Below, in pieces: positions 29,615 through 41,609 of a stretch of 64,000 bases of DNA. The stretch spans positions 1,278,501 to 1,342,500 of the forward strand of contig JACVVK020000089.1 in the NCBI GenBank assembly GCA_018292915.2, read 5' to 3'. The notes below the pieces were generated by a model that was not told the DNA's origin, did no database searches, and saw nothing but the letters and a program-made list of their open reading frames with translations. Made by a program: the position numbers and the translations under genes. The DNA is from Batillaria attramentaria. Its lineage: Eukaryota; Mollusca; Gastropoda; Batillariidae. Position 1 is the stretch's first letter, and the number at the start of each line of letters is the position of its first letter.

Positions 29615-29951
29615 GTACCCAGGGACCTATCCCAGAAAATCATTCTGGATAAATCATGTCATACTCATTTTTCTCTTTTTCGTGTCTTTAACATGTGCAT
29701 TAACATACGTCACATAGCCATGTTGTTTTGACAATAACAACAAAGAACTCCATGTATCCTGGAGTAACTACACCATCAACCCCCTAACGCCCCGCCACCA
29801 CCACCACCACCCACTCTCCCTCACCTCGATCCGAGGCCTGATCATTATCACCACCCCCATGTCCCGAACCATATACCCGCCTCTTTCACCACAAAGGCAT
29901 TTAGATTTTACGACTACATATATTTCTAAACTGCACTTTTATTATGCTTAT

Positions 29952-30000
<49 letters not shown>

Positions 30001-30354
30001 GTTGTGTTCGATTAGATAGTTTTCAAAGCTCGGCGAGCGATTCCGCGTGCAAGCGTGCAACATGCCTAATCAAAATTATGTGCAGTAATTGATGCGATGC
30101 AGTGTCATTAACGTACTTTGTTTCGAGCGTTTGCCATTTCTGTGGCACACCCTTTTCCTCTACCTCTCACATAATTTTTCGACCCTATTGTTTACATTAG
30201 TGATGCACCGGATGTGCCTCGCGGGTTAAGTCGTGCGCATGCGTACTTGGGTTTTGTAACCTTTACCTAAGACACAACTATACGTCTGTTACGCGTAGTG
30301 GCTTTTAGAGGGCAATCATTCACCGATCTTTCGGAGGCAGGTGAAGCCGAAAAC
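29615..30354. promoter_or_regulatory. Candidate bidirectional promoter, TTLL9 / CYC1
   Basis: The two start codons face away from each other across 740 bp. The CYC1-proximal part (about 30180-30350) is locally richer in CpG (GATGTGCCTCGCGGGTTAAG, TCGTGCGCATGCGTACTTGG), including a GCGCATGCG that resembles an NRF1-type site. A CA microsatellite (29955-29999) lies in the middle. Shared promoter use is inference from spacing. Confidence 0.55.
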
Positions 30355-32194
30355 ATGGCTGCGATCATTGGAAGGACCTCGAGACAAGCTCTTTTGAAGG
30401 CAAAATCGAGCTCCCTCGCCTCTCAGGTACCAAGTTTACACAATAAATAGGCACCAGTTTGAAAAACCTTTGCCTGGCTCTATTTGGACAGATGCATCAT
30501 TGTTTGGAGTGTTAAAATCTACTGATAATACGGCCGTAACCGAAGTGCCCTTGAAAGTGTGCCTGTCACGTAACGTGAAATGTTTTGAAGCAATAAAACA
30601 CCTTTTTGGTTATTACATTTTGCATCAGTGCATTTAACACGTACCGTAGAACCTCAGGCCATTTCGCTGTTTTTAATCTTGCTTGATCTTTTCACGGTTG
30701 TATTTTCGACAGCACTTGCGCATTAGATCATTAGATGGAAGTTTGACTTCTTGGCCCCTCTATTGCTTTTCCACATGTATTCTTCTTTCCGTTTGTGCGT
30801 ACTACATTTTTTAAAACATACTGCCAAGAGATGATCAAACTGTCTTGCTTTATCTGCAGGCCAATTTCGTCTCGTTCAAGGGTAAAAATGCAAAGAAATG
30901 GGTAAGTCGTTTGCTGTTCAGTCACTACTTCAGTAATTGCTTAGTTATAGTACTAATACAGTCTTCCAGTACACTTACAGTTACAACTTACACAACTGAC
31001 AAGGGCTGTTTACTGATAGTCACTTTTTCAATTTTCATAACAGTGACCAGTAGTTGAAACGTAAAGGTTTCTTATCTGTAGATGAGTCAAGCTGCTACTG
31101 TTCATGCATAACCACACTGGGTTTTTTTGTTTTTTTTTTTTTACTCTAGTGTTAAATGACTACTTTTCATCACTCATTCACTGGGATTATTTCTTGTATT
31201 GTTTGATAATTTATATTGTGTTTTCTGCATTTGTGACCTTCACATTTGCAGGTTCTAGCTGTTCTTGGCTCAGCTACTGTTGGAACAGCTGGTGTGGCCA
31301 CAGCGCTTGCCTCCCCAGTTCTGGCTGAGGGACTGGAACTCCACCCGCCAAAGTTCCCATGGAGTCACAATGGCATGTTCGATGCTCTTGATGCAGCCAG
31401 GTACACGCTACAGTCAGATGGTCATTTACAGTTATTACGCGAATCGTGTTCCTGGCAGAGAGACAAAACATTTTGCTGGCCTTTTTTCCTCGTTGCCCCA
31501 GTTTTGGTATCACTCATGGACATTAAACCAGCAAAAAGCAAGACACAGAGTGTGAAACTTGTGCTTTGGCTTCATTGCCTTCCTTGATAACTCCTTGGCC
31601 AGGTTTAAAAAGAAAGAAAAAAAAAAAAGACAGCATTGGCCTCAGTTTATGTATACAGTACATGTCAACGAGATGATACTTCATTCCAGGCTGGGCTTCT
31701 TTCTAATATATATTTATTTGTATCAAGACTGATGCTTATGATCTTGAGGAAGTAGTATCAGCTGCACATTGAAAAGTTGATCAAGCCGTGAGTTTTGTTT
31801 TTATCATTTTGACATTTCACCGTGGAATTAACACTAACAGGTATGCTTCAGTACAGTTGTGTCATCATCTAGAGCCTAAAGTGTAAGTAGCAATGAACTT
31901 GATGAGACATGGGTGACTGTGCTTGCAGCGTGCGACGAGGGTATCAGGTGTACAAACAGGTGTGCGCTGCATGTCACAGCATGGAGTACCTGTGCTACAG
32001 GAACTTGGTTGGTGTTATAATGGACGAGGATGAAGCCAAGAGAGAGGCTGAAGAAGTGAGTTTTGCATGGCATGAATTACAGTACTAACACTGAGCTGAC
32101 TTTGCCATATGGTGTGTCTTTGTGTGTGACACATCTATAGATGATCTGTACATGTACTTTCTGTTTCTCCATCCTCTTCCTGTGGTATACACAC

Positions 32195-32250
<56 letters not shown>

Positions 32251-35169
32251 TGTACATACCATATCCAGTTTGGTTCCTTCTTCCTCAGTTCTCTGTTACT
32301 TTGCATACTTCTTTCATTGAGGGTGGTGTCACTGTTAGTCCGTAGCTTGAAGAAACTTAGTCAACAACCTTTTTGTATAATCAGTATGGTGGTGTTCTGA
32401 GCTCATTGGTTCTTCGTTTTACTTATCAGTAGTACATGTAGTAGAAGCACATCTGTGAGAATTTCTTCATTTGGATCTGAACAGTTGCAATGTCTTTTAT
32501 CAATTTGTGGTTTAAACCACTGGGTGGTGGTATTTCATAGGTAATTTATTATTTTTTATTCCTGTACCAGATCATGGTTGACGATGGGCCAGACGAGGAA
32601 GGGAACATGTTCAAGCGACCAGGCAAACTGTCAGATAGATTTCCCGCCCCTTACGCCAATGCTGAGGCGGCTCGTGCGGCAAACAATGGCGCCCTGCCCC
32701 CTGACCTCAGCTACATTGTCAATGCCAGGCACGGTGGAGAGGTGAGTTTAGTTCACTCCAGATGTGTGCCAATTTATGCATTGGATGCTGTATGTTCGTC
32801 TTTCCACAGGTTCCCTGGCAGATTTTTTTTTTTTTTTTTTTTTAAAGAGGAAAATGTTAGCATCTGTTTCAGGCCCAAAGACTCAGAGTCATACAGCTGT
32901 TTGTTGTTCTGATCTAGAGGTTTCTTGTGTTGTTGACAAAGCAATCACTCTTGTGTGAACATGTGATCTTGTATGTGACAACTGACAAGCTGCTTCCTGT
33001 CTCCGAGCTTTTACAGTCCTGTATGTACCTGTCCCTCCCATTCATGTTCTGCCCTTCAGCACATGATACCTTCTTAAGATATATTCTTGCCAAGGCAGAT
33101 GTCACAAGGGAGCCCTTTTAGTCTAAACAAACAGCGAACATGGTGTTTTTGTGTGACATGCGGTTACAACATGCCTTTGCCCTACTTCTTCCAGGGCTTA
33201 TTTTGAGCTGTTTTACATGTTCAAACAAAAATGTCTACCAAGTGTCATAAGCCTTAGACTCGTGCACGAATTCTGTGCCTTTCTCCTGTGCCTTTCAGTG
33301 CTCGGGTTGTGAGTTCGGGTCCCGGCTGGGGGGAGCCAAATATTTGTTCTGGCTTTTCCCTCGTTGTCTGGTCTTTGATATCACCCATATGTGGCGGAAA
33401 AAGACGTCCAGCTCCGAGATACCCACCCTTCTTTTATGCCAATTTGCTTACATGTGCAGTTGTACGGACAGTGTGGTACATGTACCACTGCGGGTGCTGA
33501 CACTAGTGACAGCATGGGATTCACAACTTCCAAGAGCAAATTTTTCAGTCAGCGTCTTATCTTGATACTTCCACAAATGCTTTCACCTTATTGCATGTTT
33601 CTCAAAATTGAGTCAGAGTCATAGTACAGTTCTACATGGTTTGTTTGTTTTTTTTGTGTTGCAGGACTACGTGTTTGCTCTGCTGCTGGGCTACTGCGAT
33701 CCCCCAGCAGGCATCACCCTGAGGGAGGGGCTTTACTACAATCCATACTTCCCTGGTGGTGCCATCGGCATGGCTCAAGCACTCTATAATGAGATTATAG
33801 AGTATGAGGATGGTAGGGGGTTTTTTTTTGGCGTAGTACAATTTCAGAGCTTGACTCTTACAAGCCCATGCAAAAATCGCATTTTTACTTGAAATCTTCA
33901 TATATATCAGTAGAAGTAACTTCAAGCCACTATTATGCAATCTGCAGCGGTCTTGTGCCTTGTAGGAAGGCCCATGGCTTGCGTAATAGTGGCTAGAAGT
34001 GGCTCCTACTGGTGTGCAGTGGCTGTTTCTTTTTAACCAGTCTTATAATTTAGCAGGTGGGGGGGGGAGCTCTGAAGAGTTAAAATATGTCGGGAGATAG
34101 GGCATTAGTTTCAAGGGGCAATCTATGTGAATTTTTTTTTCTCCCCCACAGATTGGTCTGAGCAGTTGTAGTGGTGTCTAGGATCACTTAAACACCTGCT
34201 CAGTTCCAGCATTTGAGGTGCCAGCGGAAGAACGCTCACTGACATGGCTCAGACACTGAGTGGGCGAGATTGTTTTTCAACAGTTGTAGTTGTGATTTGA
34301 ATGTTCAACCACTCAGGCAAAATGTAAACAACATGGTATCGCAGTAAGAGCTGTGCTAATCATCAAGGTAGAGCGCACTCACACGTGAAACTGTGCCAGA
34401 ACAGATGTTGGCGTAATAAGCGTGGAAATAGTCGGTCTGAGAGGAGTTTTTTCTGGTTGATTCTGTGCAGGAACACCAGCCACTGCCAGCCAGTGTGCGA
34501 AGGATGTATGCACATTCTTGAGGTGGGCAGCTGAGCCGGAACACGACACACGCAAGCAGATGGGACTGAAGGTGAGAAGATGTGGAAATCTGGAAACGGA
34601 TCCATCAATTGTAATCCTTATGGGAGCACAGCTGAAGTACACAAACGTATTGGCACCCCTGCCCTGTTCACACAAGTTGTGGTTTTTGCTGGATCCACAC
34701 GACTTTAACTGCACATTATGTTTATAGGCTTGGGGGTGGGGGTGCAAATATGGCAAAAACCTGCTTTGAATTTGTTTTCAATTATTTCAGTTCCGAGTTA
34801 CCAACTCCCTCATAGGATGCACCATGGTATCTCCCCATTGCAATTGGATGTGAATAACTCCTGAAAATATTAATGAAAATTTAATGTTGTATATTTAAGA
34901 AATACAATTAATGTTATTAATTATTACACTGTAATGTTTGCATCCTTGTGATAATGGTGTTACAGAGCATGAACAGAACAGACCAAAGCACTTGTTAGTG
35001 CTTCTGAATTATACTAAAGTTTTTCTGTTGTGTGTCATAAATCATTTTTTTGTCTGTTTCCCCGCTGCAGGCCTTGATGATCTTTGGAGCCATGCTTGCC
35101 GTTTCCTACTACATCAAGCGACACAAGTGGACTGTTCTCAAGAGTCGCAAGATCGCGTTCAAGAATTGA
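30355..35169 (+). CDS. CYC1: Cytochrome c1, complex III haem subunit
   Basis: Eight exons: 30355-30426, 30860-30901, 31252-31400, 31929-32055, 32571-32741, 33665-33812, 34471-34571, 35071-35169. All borders are GT-AG and phases agree, giving 302 aa. The mature protein begins near [20 protein letters not shown]. Haem is bound covalently at VCAACHSM, and the axial Met lies in the [13 protein letters not shown] region. [55 protein letters not shown] and the C-terminal anchor [19 protein letters not shown] are all typical. The N-terminus is a basic bipartite presequence. The protein passes electrons from the Rieske centre to cytochrome c on the inner mitochondrial membrane. Length and all motifs are normal. 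Confidence 0.97.
31420..31560 (+). mobile_element. Very degenerate SINE-1 remnant in CYC1 intron 3
   Basis: GCTGGCCTTTTTTCCTCGTT, GCCCCAGTTTTGGTATCACTC and GACATTAAACC follow the order of the SINE-1 body and tail; the head is barely recognisable. Confidence 0.5.
32190..32248. repeat. (CA)n microsatellite in CYC1 intron 4
   Basis: About 29 CA units. Confidence 0.95.
33287..33440 (+). mobile_element. SINE-1 copy, 5' truncated, in CYC1 intron 5
   Basis: Starts near TTTCAGTGCTCGGGTTGTGA, keeps the B-box region, AATATTTGTTCTGGC, TTTGATATCACCCATATGTG and GGAAAAAGACGT. Confidence 0.8.
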
Positions 35170-36092
35170 GCCAGGCTCCTCGTAGGTCTACATGGAGCTT
35201 GCTTCTCTTAGTCTGCTGCATCCAACAGATAGTTGTCATCAAACGCATCATTCTGTGTCGTGTGTCCTGGTGTATAGACCAACTGTTTTCAGAATTTTTT
35301 CTGCCCTTTAAGACTACAAATGTGTAAAAAAGAGAATGAAAGGCTATTGTCTGGTGAGCTGCATTTCAGTGGTGTGAATACTGTTGCTTGCAAACAGATT
35401 TCTCCAAGGAGGCCAGTTTTGGATGAAAGAAAAAAAAATGTCCTTGTTGCAGGTATTATGGACATTTGTTTTAGTGAATGTTTGAAGTATATTTGTGTTG
35501 TAGTTTGAGAAGAGACTGCCTATACTCTGTTCACAGCAAGTTTCACACCACAGAAACGCAGCTCCTACCAGGCACCTCAGGGCTGATTAATCTTGTCCGT
35601 GCTGTCAACTGTCCTCTGTTTAAGCCAACAAGAGGGAGATGTGGACACTTTGATATGACATACGTTTAGTTTATTCAACAGGTTTTTACAGTAGCAAGAT
35701 ACTCTGACTGTGAGATGTACAGGCTATCCAACCAAAAGTACAAACAAGAATAATCCAACAGTGCGAATGGCTACTGTAGTCACTTTCTTTTCCGACTTGT
35801 GTTTCCTGTTTTCTATAGGCTCTGTTATCGGAAGATAGGTTGGTGTGAAATTAGCTCAGCAAACTGTGGAAACATTTACAATTGAAATGTGTTGTGTACC
35901 TATAACGTATGAGAAGGATAAACCTTACTGTATACTGATGCAATTTTGCTACAAGTGGAAGAATGCAGGCAGTGAAAAAGGGGGCTATAGAGAAATCGAA
36001 AAAGAAACTTGCATAGTATCAGTCTCAGAAACACTGTATAGAAGTTCAATTTGGGGGATGTTATCCCCAGTTTTTACCATGTGGATATGTTA

Positions 36093-36098
36093 AATAAA
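36093..36098 (+). promoter_or_regulatory. AATAAA polyadenylation signal of CYC1
   Basis: AATAAA in TTAAATAAAAGTGTTTCTG, about 925 bp after the stop. Confidence 0.6.
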
Positions 36099-36894
36099 AG
36101 TGTTTCTGCCTGACACTGTATTTGTGTGAAACTGTACTGTGTGTGCAAAGAGAAGAAGAAATCATTTGTAATTCAACTGAATTCACTTCAGTTTGATCGA
36201 TAAATTAGTTTCTATTAACCTTTATTAAACCTCTATTAACCTTTCCTGTTGTAGGTGAAATTGCACCCACACTTTCATTCAACCTAGTGTTCTAGCTGAG
36301 TCAGTTTTCATCAAAATTTTCCACATCCATGAAACTTGTTTTTGAAAATACGGGTAATGGGGTATTCCGGTAGTGCTCAGCAAAATCGTGTCATTTTCAC
36401 TGTTTACAAACAGACAATTCAACAAATAAAGTACTCCGTCAATTAAATCATCTAAAAATGATATGAAACCGAGTGGGTACATGGGGTAAGTGAAGAATAT
36501 CACAGACACAGACAAACCACAGTATGAGGACCACTCATTATGTTTTGCAACCTGGACGAACTAATAACGTCACTGCTTTTCTGTTTACATCACATCATAG
36601 ATCAGTTTAATTAATAATAATACTTACGACAAAATATTTTACTTGATTTCGTGCAACCGTTTATATTCCATGTGACAAAATGTCTTGGCAGCAGTGTTGA
36701 CCTGTGACTGTCTTGAAGGGATTTTTTTTAGCTATGGTGTATTATGACTATTGCCACTCCAGGGAAAATCTATTAAAGAATGATTTCAAAGAATGTTCAT
36801 GACCGTTATTCCAGAAAACGTCTCTGGGGTAGAGTCCCCCGATTAAGAAGGACCAAAAAAAAAAAAAAAAAATGACGGGCGCTGAAATATAGGA
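36099..36894. other. No gene recognised
   Basis: A/T-rich spacer with an A run at 36856; no coding or repeat family was recognised. Confidence 0.4.
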
Positions 36895-37881
36895 TAAGAT
36901 TTCATCGGGAAATCTCAGTTGCATTCTTCGCGACTGCCTTGGCGTAAGGAGACGTCGTGCCCGTTGGATGCATCATAACCTGCAAGAGCAGAAGCGAGGT
37001 AGGGTGGACTGGTGCACCCACATGCTAAGAAAATTTGCCTGAGGAAAGTCCCCTCTGATCTGGGACTCCGGAACAGGAGACGTAACCTGGGTAGACCAAT
37101 ACAACCTCGAGACGAAGTAACAGTCGGCGGTGTGGGTCTTCCCAGGTGAGAACCCACGTGTGAAATTCAAACGAAACAGAAGTGCTTCCAAACAAATGAT
37201 AGCGTGTTTCTTTGCAAAACCCGGCCACTTTGCCACCAATACTGCTTGAGGACAGAAAGGGTAGGGTGGGGTGGGGTTGGTGGGTGTTTGGGAGTTTAAC
37301 GTCCTTTTCCACCACGTATGGGTGATATCAAAGACAGGGCAACGAGAAAAAGGCCAGGACAAATATGTGGCCCCAGCCGGGATTCGAACTCACGACCCGA
37401 GCATTGGGAGTCCAACGCTCTACCATTCGGCTATCCCGGCTCCCCTTGAGGACAGAAAGACGGTTATCGCTGGTATGTTCACCACTGTTTGCCTGAAGTC
37501 TTCCAGGCATGGTGCAAACAGCGCCTCCGAGCGGGTGTCCGTGGTCTACTGCTTCATCATGAAAGTGCCAGCGCGCACACAGTAGCTGCAGCTGTGGACT
37601 GTCTAGCCGAAAATAATGTTCAGCTCGTCACCCACCCACCGCATTTCCCTGACTTATCCCCCTGTGACTGGTTTTTGTTCCCTACCGTCAAGAGGCAGTT
37701 GAAGGGAAATAAGTTTCGGAGTGCCGAAGACGCCCGAGCGTTCTTCGAGGGTGTCATTTTGGACATACCCCAGTCAACGTGGTCGGATGTCATGCACTGC
37801 TGGTTTGAGGGGATGGCAAATTGTGTACAGGCTGATGGCAGGTTCTTCAAAAAACTGGAGCAGACAGCGGATTGGTTGTAA
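36895..37881 (+). mobile_element. Dead mariner transposase, interrupted by a SINE
   Basis: Frame pieces read RRARWMHHNLQEQKRGRVDW, GDVTWVDQYNLETK, SAVWVFPGENPRVKFKRNRS, ASKQMIACFFAKPGHFATN and, after the SINE, PEVFQAWCKQRLRAGVRGLL to the end of the protein. This is the order of mariner/Tc1 transposases. In-frame stops (KFA*GK, ETK*QS) and a frameshift just before PEVFQAW show it is dead. The catalytic D of GD-x-TW and that of SPDLSPCDW remain, while HHDNA has become HHESA. The 5' end of the transposase is missing or unrecognisable. Confidence 0.88.
37260..37444 (-). mobile_element. SINE-1 nested in mariner, 15-bp target duplication
   Basis: A minus-strand copy with tail at left (GGGTGTTTGGGAGTTTAACG) and tRNA-like head at right (CGGCTATCCCGGCTCCCC). 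CTTGAGGACAGAAAG occurs immediately left (37245-37259) and right (37445-37459). The duplication is part of the mariner coding sequence, proving the insertion order. Confidence 0.95.
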
Positions 37882-38236
37882 GTGTCGTTGAAAAACCAAG
37901 TTGCAAAACATGAGTGCCCCTCGTATAAAGCTTTGGTCAAGATCATGTGTGAATTGATCAAGATACGCTGTGACACTGGGACAACATTTACATCATGTGG
38001 TAAATTATGCAGGGATTCAGAAATGTCTAAGTTACAACGAAAATCTCGAAGCTCGAACAGGTAAAAAGTAGGCCTGTTAAAAACAAGAAACAACAACAAC
38101 AAAAAGAGAGACTGGGTCAGTGGGTGTGCACAAAAACATGAACAATTGAAAAAAAATTCCGAAGAAGTCCCTCATGTCCTCCAGTTGGGGGTGGGGGTGG
38201 TGGAGTAGGGCAACTGCCACACTGAGGGTGTAGGAC

Positions 38237-38403
38237 CTAAAGAGCCGTAACGATGCCATAGATAACGAAGGACAGAACACTGAGGCCGGTGAAGACGGGG
38301 AAACAGATCCTGTCTATTGCAACTCCCAGCCGCTGCCAGTCCAAGGCTCCGTCTTTGACCTCAGATGGACCAGCAAGGGCTGCACCATTTTCTGCATCTG
38401 TTG

Positions 38404-38464
<61 letters not shown>

Positions 38465-40082
38465 TGTAATGCTTTTTGATGGTCCCTCGAAGAAGCGAAC
38501 GACACAAATGAAATGGTCCCAAACCGGTCTAGCTTATACACCGGCAACAAGAAAGAAATAACATTATTATTATTTTCATTCTTATTATTATTAGATTAAA
38601 TTGCCATACATACAGGAGCCGGGGTGGCCGAATGGTAGAGCGTTGGACTTCCAATGCTCGGGTCGTGAGTTCGAATCCCGGCTGGGGCCAAATATTTGTG
38701 CTGGCTTTTTCATCGTTGCCCCGTCTTCGAAATCACCCGTATGTGGTGGAAAAGGACGTTAAACTCCCAAATACCCACCCCCACCCGCCATACATACGTA
38801 CATGGGAGCCGGGATAGCTGGACCGTAGAGTGTCGGACTTTCAATGTACGGGTCGTGAGTTCGAATCCCGGCTGGGGCCAAATATTTGTGCTGGCCTTTT
38901 ACTCATTGCCTGGTCTTTGATATCACCCATAGGTGGTGGAAAAGGACGTAAGTTAAACTCCCAAACACCCACCCACCCATATACATACATACCAGCATTG
39001 CACTTGGAGCAAATGATTCCAGTCGAGTTTTCTTCCTTGGTGGGATAACGATGGTGACACGCGACCCTAACCGCCGACACAACGACAGCAACGACACTCA
39101 GCACCATCTGACTGGCCAGGTAGACGGCCAGGTAACACACGGTGTCCGAGTTGCTGGGCAGACTGTCCTGGATCAGCGTCATGAAGACGGCCAGAGTGAG
39201 GAAGGTGGTGAGACTGACCGACATCTTTTCGCCACATTGCACGGGCAGCGCGAACACCACGCTGTTGAGGCCCGACACCAGCAGGACAGGCAGCAGCACG
39301 TTCAGCGCGTAGAACAGCCACTTCCGGCGCAACGTTACAGTGTAAATGATTATCCAATAATCACCATTCTCCATATGGATATTTCTCTCAATCATTTGAC
39401 CGGTTTCTGTGACATCCCATTCTGCAGATTGTGCATTAAGTTGGAATACCGCCTCAGTGCAGTTCACCTGATGTTCTAAGTACACCCATGGGCCGATAAG
39501 AACATTACAGGTTTGAGTGTCAAACGGGAATAACCGAATATCAACGTGACATGTAGTTGTCATGGTGTCCCCTGGTGACCACGTGACCATCCCGTCAGAG
39601 TATACCGCCACCAGCATCTGCTGTTTCACCAGCTGGTCGTACGGCATCACAGAGTCCCTCACATACAGATCTGGTGTCCAGATGTCTTCTGGCTTCACAA
39701 ATATGGCGTCCACGGGGTAGACAGCAGTGTCCCAAGACAGTGACGGGTCGGTGTATCGAACCATAAACACACCTACAAAAGTGAACTGTTGCTGACGCAG
39801 GTCTAGTCCCGATATACTTTGAATGTAGGTGTGGACACTTATGTTGATGGGGCTGAAGGAACTGTCGGCGTTGTAAGTGTAGGGGGGCACCAGGAGACTT
39901 CGGTTGGCGAACAGTTTCTGAGTTAACTCCATCAGAAATTTGTTCCGCTCTGAATTTGACGAGTTGTTCGGTTCCTGGACTTCTCCCTGTACTACAATGA
40001 CGGATATTAGCGAAACAAGGAGAGCATAGTGTCCAGGCCTTGCTGTAACCATGTTTGTAAAAATGTATGTCATACGGCTCAT
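38237..40082 (-). CDS. Cys-loop receptor subunit A (nAChR-like)
   Basis: Exon 1 is 38993-40082 and exon 2 is 38237-38397, phase-1 intron, 416 aa from the first ATG. A signal peptide (YALLVSLISVIVVQG) precedes the extracellular domain. ATGs at residues 4 and 11 are also possible starts. The Cys-loop is CHVDIRLFPFDTQTC, with exactly 13 residues between the cysteines. Loop-B Trp is kept in GPWVY, and AEWDV precedes a short loop C without the vicinal cysteines of alpha subunits. M1 starts at LRRKWLF; M2 is EKMSVSLTTFLTLAVFMTLI with Glu -1', Ser 2', Thr 6', Leu 9' and Val 13', as in cation channels. M3 is followed by only about 40 cytoplasmic residues, then M4 (RICFPVFTGLSVLSFVIYG). Ligand unknown. 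Two SINE-1 copies and a CA tract occupy the intron. Confidence 0.92.
38405..38461. repeat. (CA)n microsatellite at receptor A M4-exon acceptor
   Basis: In the minus-strand transcript about 28 GU units end only 7 nt before the acceptor AG. Confidence 0.95.
38614..38786 (+). mobile_element. SINE-1 copy in receptor A intron
   Basis: Well-preserved: GGAGCCGGGGTGGCCGAATG (A box), GTTCGAATCCCGGCTGGGG (B box), and tail GTGGAAAAGGACGTTAAAC then CCCACCC. Flanked by GCCATACATAC at 38603-38613 and 38787-38797, a likely target duplication. Confidence 0.92.
38804..38976 (+). mobile_element. SINE-1 copy beside receptor A exon 1 donor
   Basis: A second copy directly follows the first and ends about 16 bp from the exon 1 donor (38992). 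If the intron is retained, translation runs into this SINE and adds about 49 residues before a stop at 38841. Confidence 0.9.
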
Positions 40083-40324
40083 GAATTTTTATTTTCTGAA
40101 ATCGACGGTAAAGCCTCTATGTTCCTAACGCCGCGCAGCTGAGATGGAAAACTGCCGCTTCCGAAGCTCAAAAATTGTTTGCCGGATAGAGGGACGTTTC
40201 ACTTGACCATCGCGACTGTTTTCGTGACATTGTGGCTTCTAATCGTTGACTGACATGCGATTTTCTTTGATCCGGCCTTCGGTCCATTCCTGAACAGACT
40301 GGGACTTAACAAATTTAAAATCAG

Positions 40325-40645
40325 TCAGTCAGGCACCAGTCAGCGCCGTCTAGCTGGTTCTCAGTCCGCAAACAAACGAAGTCGTCTGCTCAGCGCGGCA
40401 CGCTGTGCATTTCTAGAACAACATATATACGCCAGCCAGAGTCACAATAGTTTCAAGTGCTATGTTGTGGCCTAGGTCTCTGATTCTGATACAAGGATTA
40501 ATTGCACTCGATGAAAAGGTTTTTTTTTTTTAAACTGCTTTATTATCCCTTTCGGGAAATTCGGGCTGCTTCCCCCAGGGGAAGCGCGTCGCCGCAGTGC
40601 AGCGCCACCCAATACCTATCCTAATTTTTTTTTTTTTTTTTTTTT
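40325..40645. mobile_element. Interspersed repeat plus SINE-3 3' end
   Basis: 40325-40510 matches the outer element at 16290-16590 (AGAACAACATATATACGCCA, CAGAGTCACAAT, CTGATACAAGGATTAA). 40525-40645 is a minus-strand SINE-3 end with long T runs (GAAATTCGGGCTGCTTCCCC). Confidence 0.75.
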
Positions 40646-40729
40646 ACAATTTCACACGATGTTGTATGCCTGTCATACGTATTGATACTGTAATGATACT
40701 GTACCCAGATAAGCTGACACTATTTTAAA

Positions 40730-41340
40730 GATAGCGCTTCCAAGAAATCAGCTCAAAATGCCACGTCGAAAACACTATTTTTCAAAAGACTCTGATGTAA
40801 GTCTACGCTGCTGTTGCTGTGGCTGTTTCAACACTTCCGGTCTTTCCTTTTCGCTTAGACTTTATGGAAAACTGTTCACTTCAACGCGCGAGGCAGAAAT
40901 TGCATTACTGACTGGACAAGTTTGGCTTTACCAGAGAGCGAAAACTCAAGCATTCAGCTGCATGAGAGGTCTACGCAGAACTGAACTTCACATCCAATAT
41001 TCTGCTCTCTTCCATTCTACCCCCCCCCCCCCCCAACCACCACCACCACCACCACCACCACCACTCCTCCGCCCTTGCATCCCCGCCCCACCCTCTCTCT
41101 CTCTCCCCTCACAATGTAATGAAACAGCTTTTATTTATCATTTCAAATTCTCATTTCAACATACGAGCGCTTGGGGAATGGTAAGTTTGCTCATCCATCA
41201 AAACCAGGCACAGTGGTTCGATCTGCTGACTATCATGGGAATGATAATTATTGACACACGTTCCCATAGCTACCGAACATGTTTAGTTACACTGATATCC
41301 AGGGCATTTGTTCGGCCAGACAGATCGTAAACCAAACCAC
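40730..41340. repeat. Duplicated 5' flank of receptor A
   Basis: Blocks here (AAAATGCCACGTC, CTGACTGGACAAGT, CTACCGAACATGTTTA, GGCCAGACAGATCGT) recur in the same order upstream of receptor B (43870-44370). Related blocks, inverted, lie upstream of F and G. The region belongs to the unit of gene duplication. The 190-aa plus-strand ORF (40758-41330) is not conserved in frame in the other copies. Confidence 0.75.
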
Positions 41341-41609
41341 CAAAATACATTTACGGGAATTAGTAAAACCATCAATGACGTTTGCTTTACAATTAAAATA
41401 CGGGACATAAATTATGGGGGAGGAGGGGAGGCATATTGCGCACTTGTCCCTGACCAGCACTGCCTTTCTAACAGTTGAAACGTTTCACACATGACTCTCA
41501 TAGTTTGACGTAAAATACCAAAGCTGCGTGGGCAAAAATAGGCCCACACACAAAGTTTGGGCACAAAACAAGAATGTGCCGAGAGATTCTGAACAAAACA
41601 CCTCCCAAC

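Noticed and set aside
37620..38102. 160-aa minus-strand ORF
   Set aside because: It is antisense to the mariner transposase remnant.
38614..38690. tRNA gene
   Set aside because: A and B boxes are present, but the same head occurs in many copies with a common non-tRNA body and target duplications, so it is a SINE.
40758..41330. 190-aa plus-strand ORF upstream of receptor A
   Set aside because: It lies in the duplicated 5' flank. The same blocks near 43.9-44.4 kb carry stops and indels in this frame, and the C-terminal half is a C/CACC low-complexity run.
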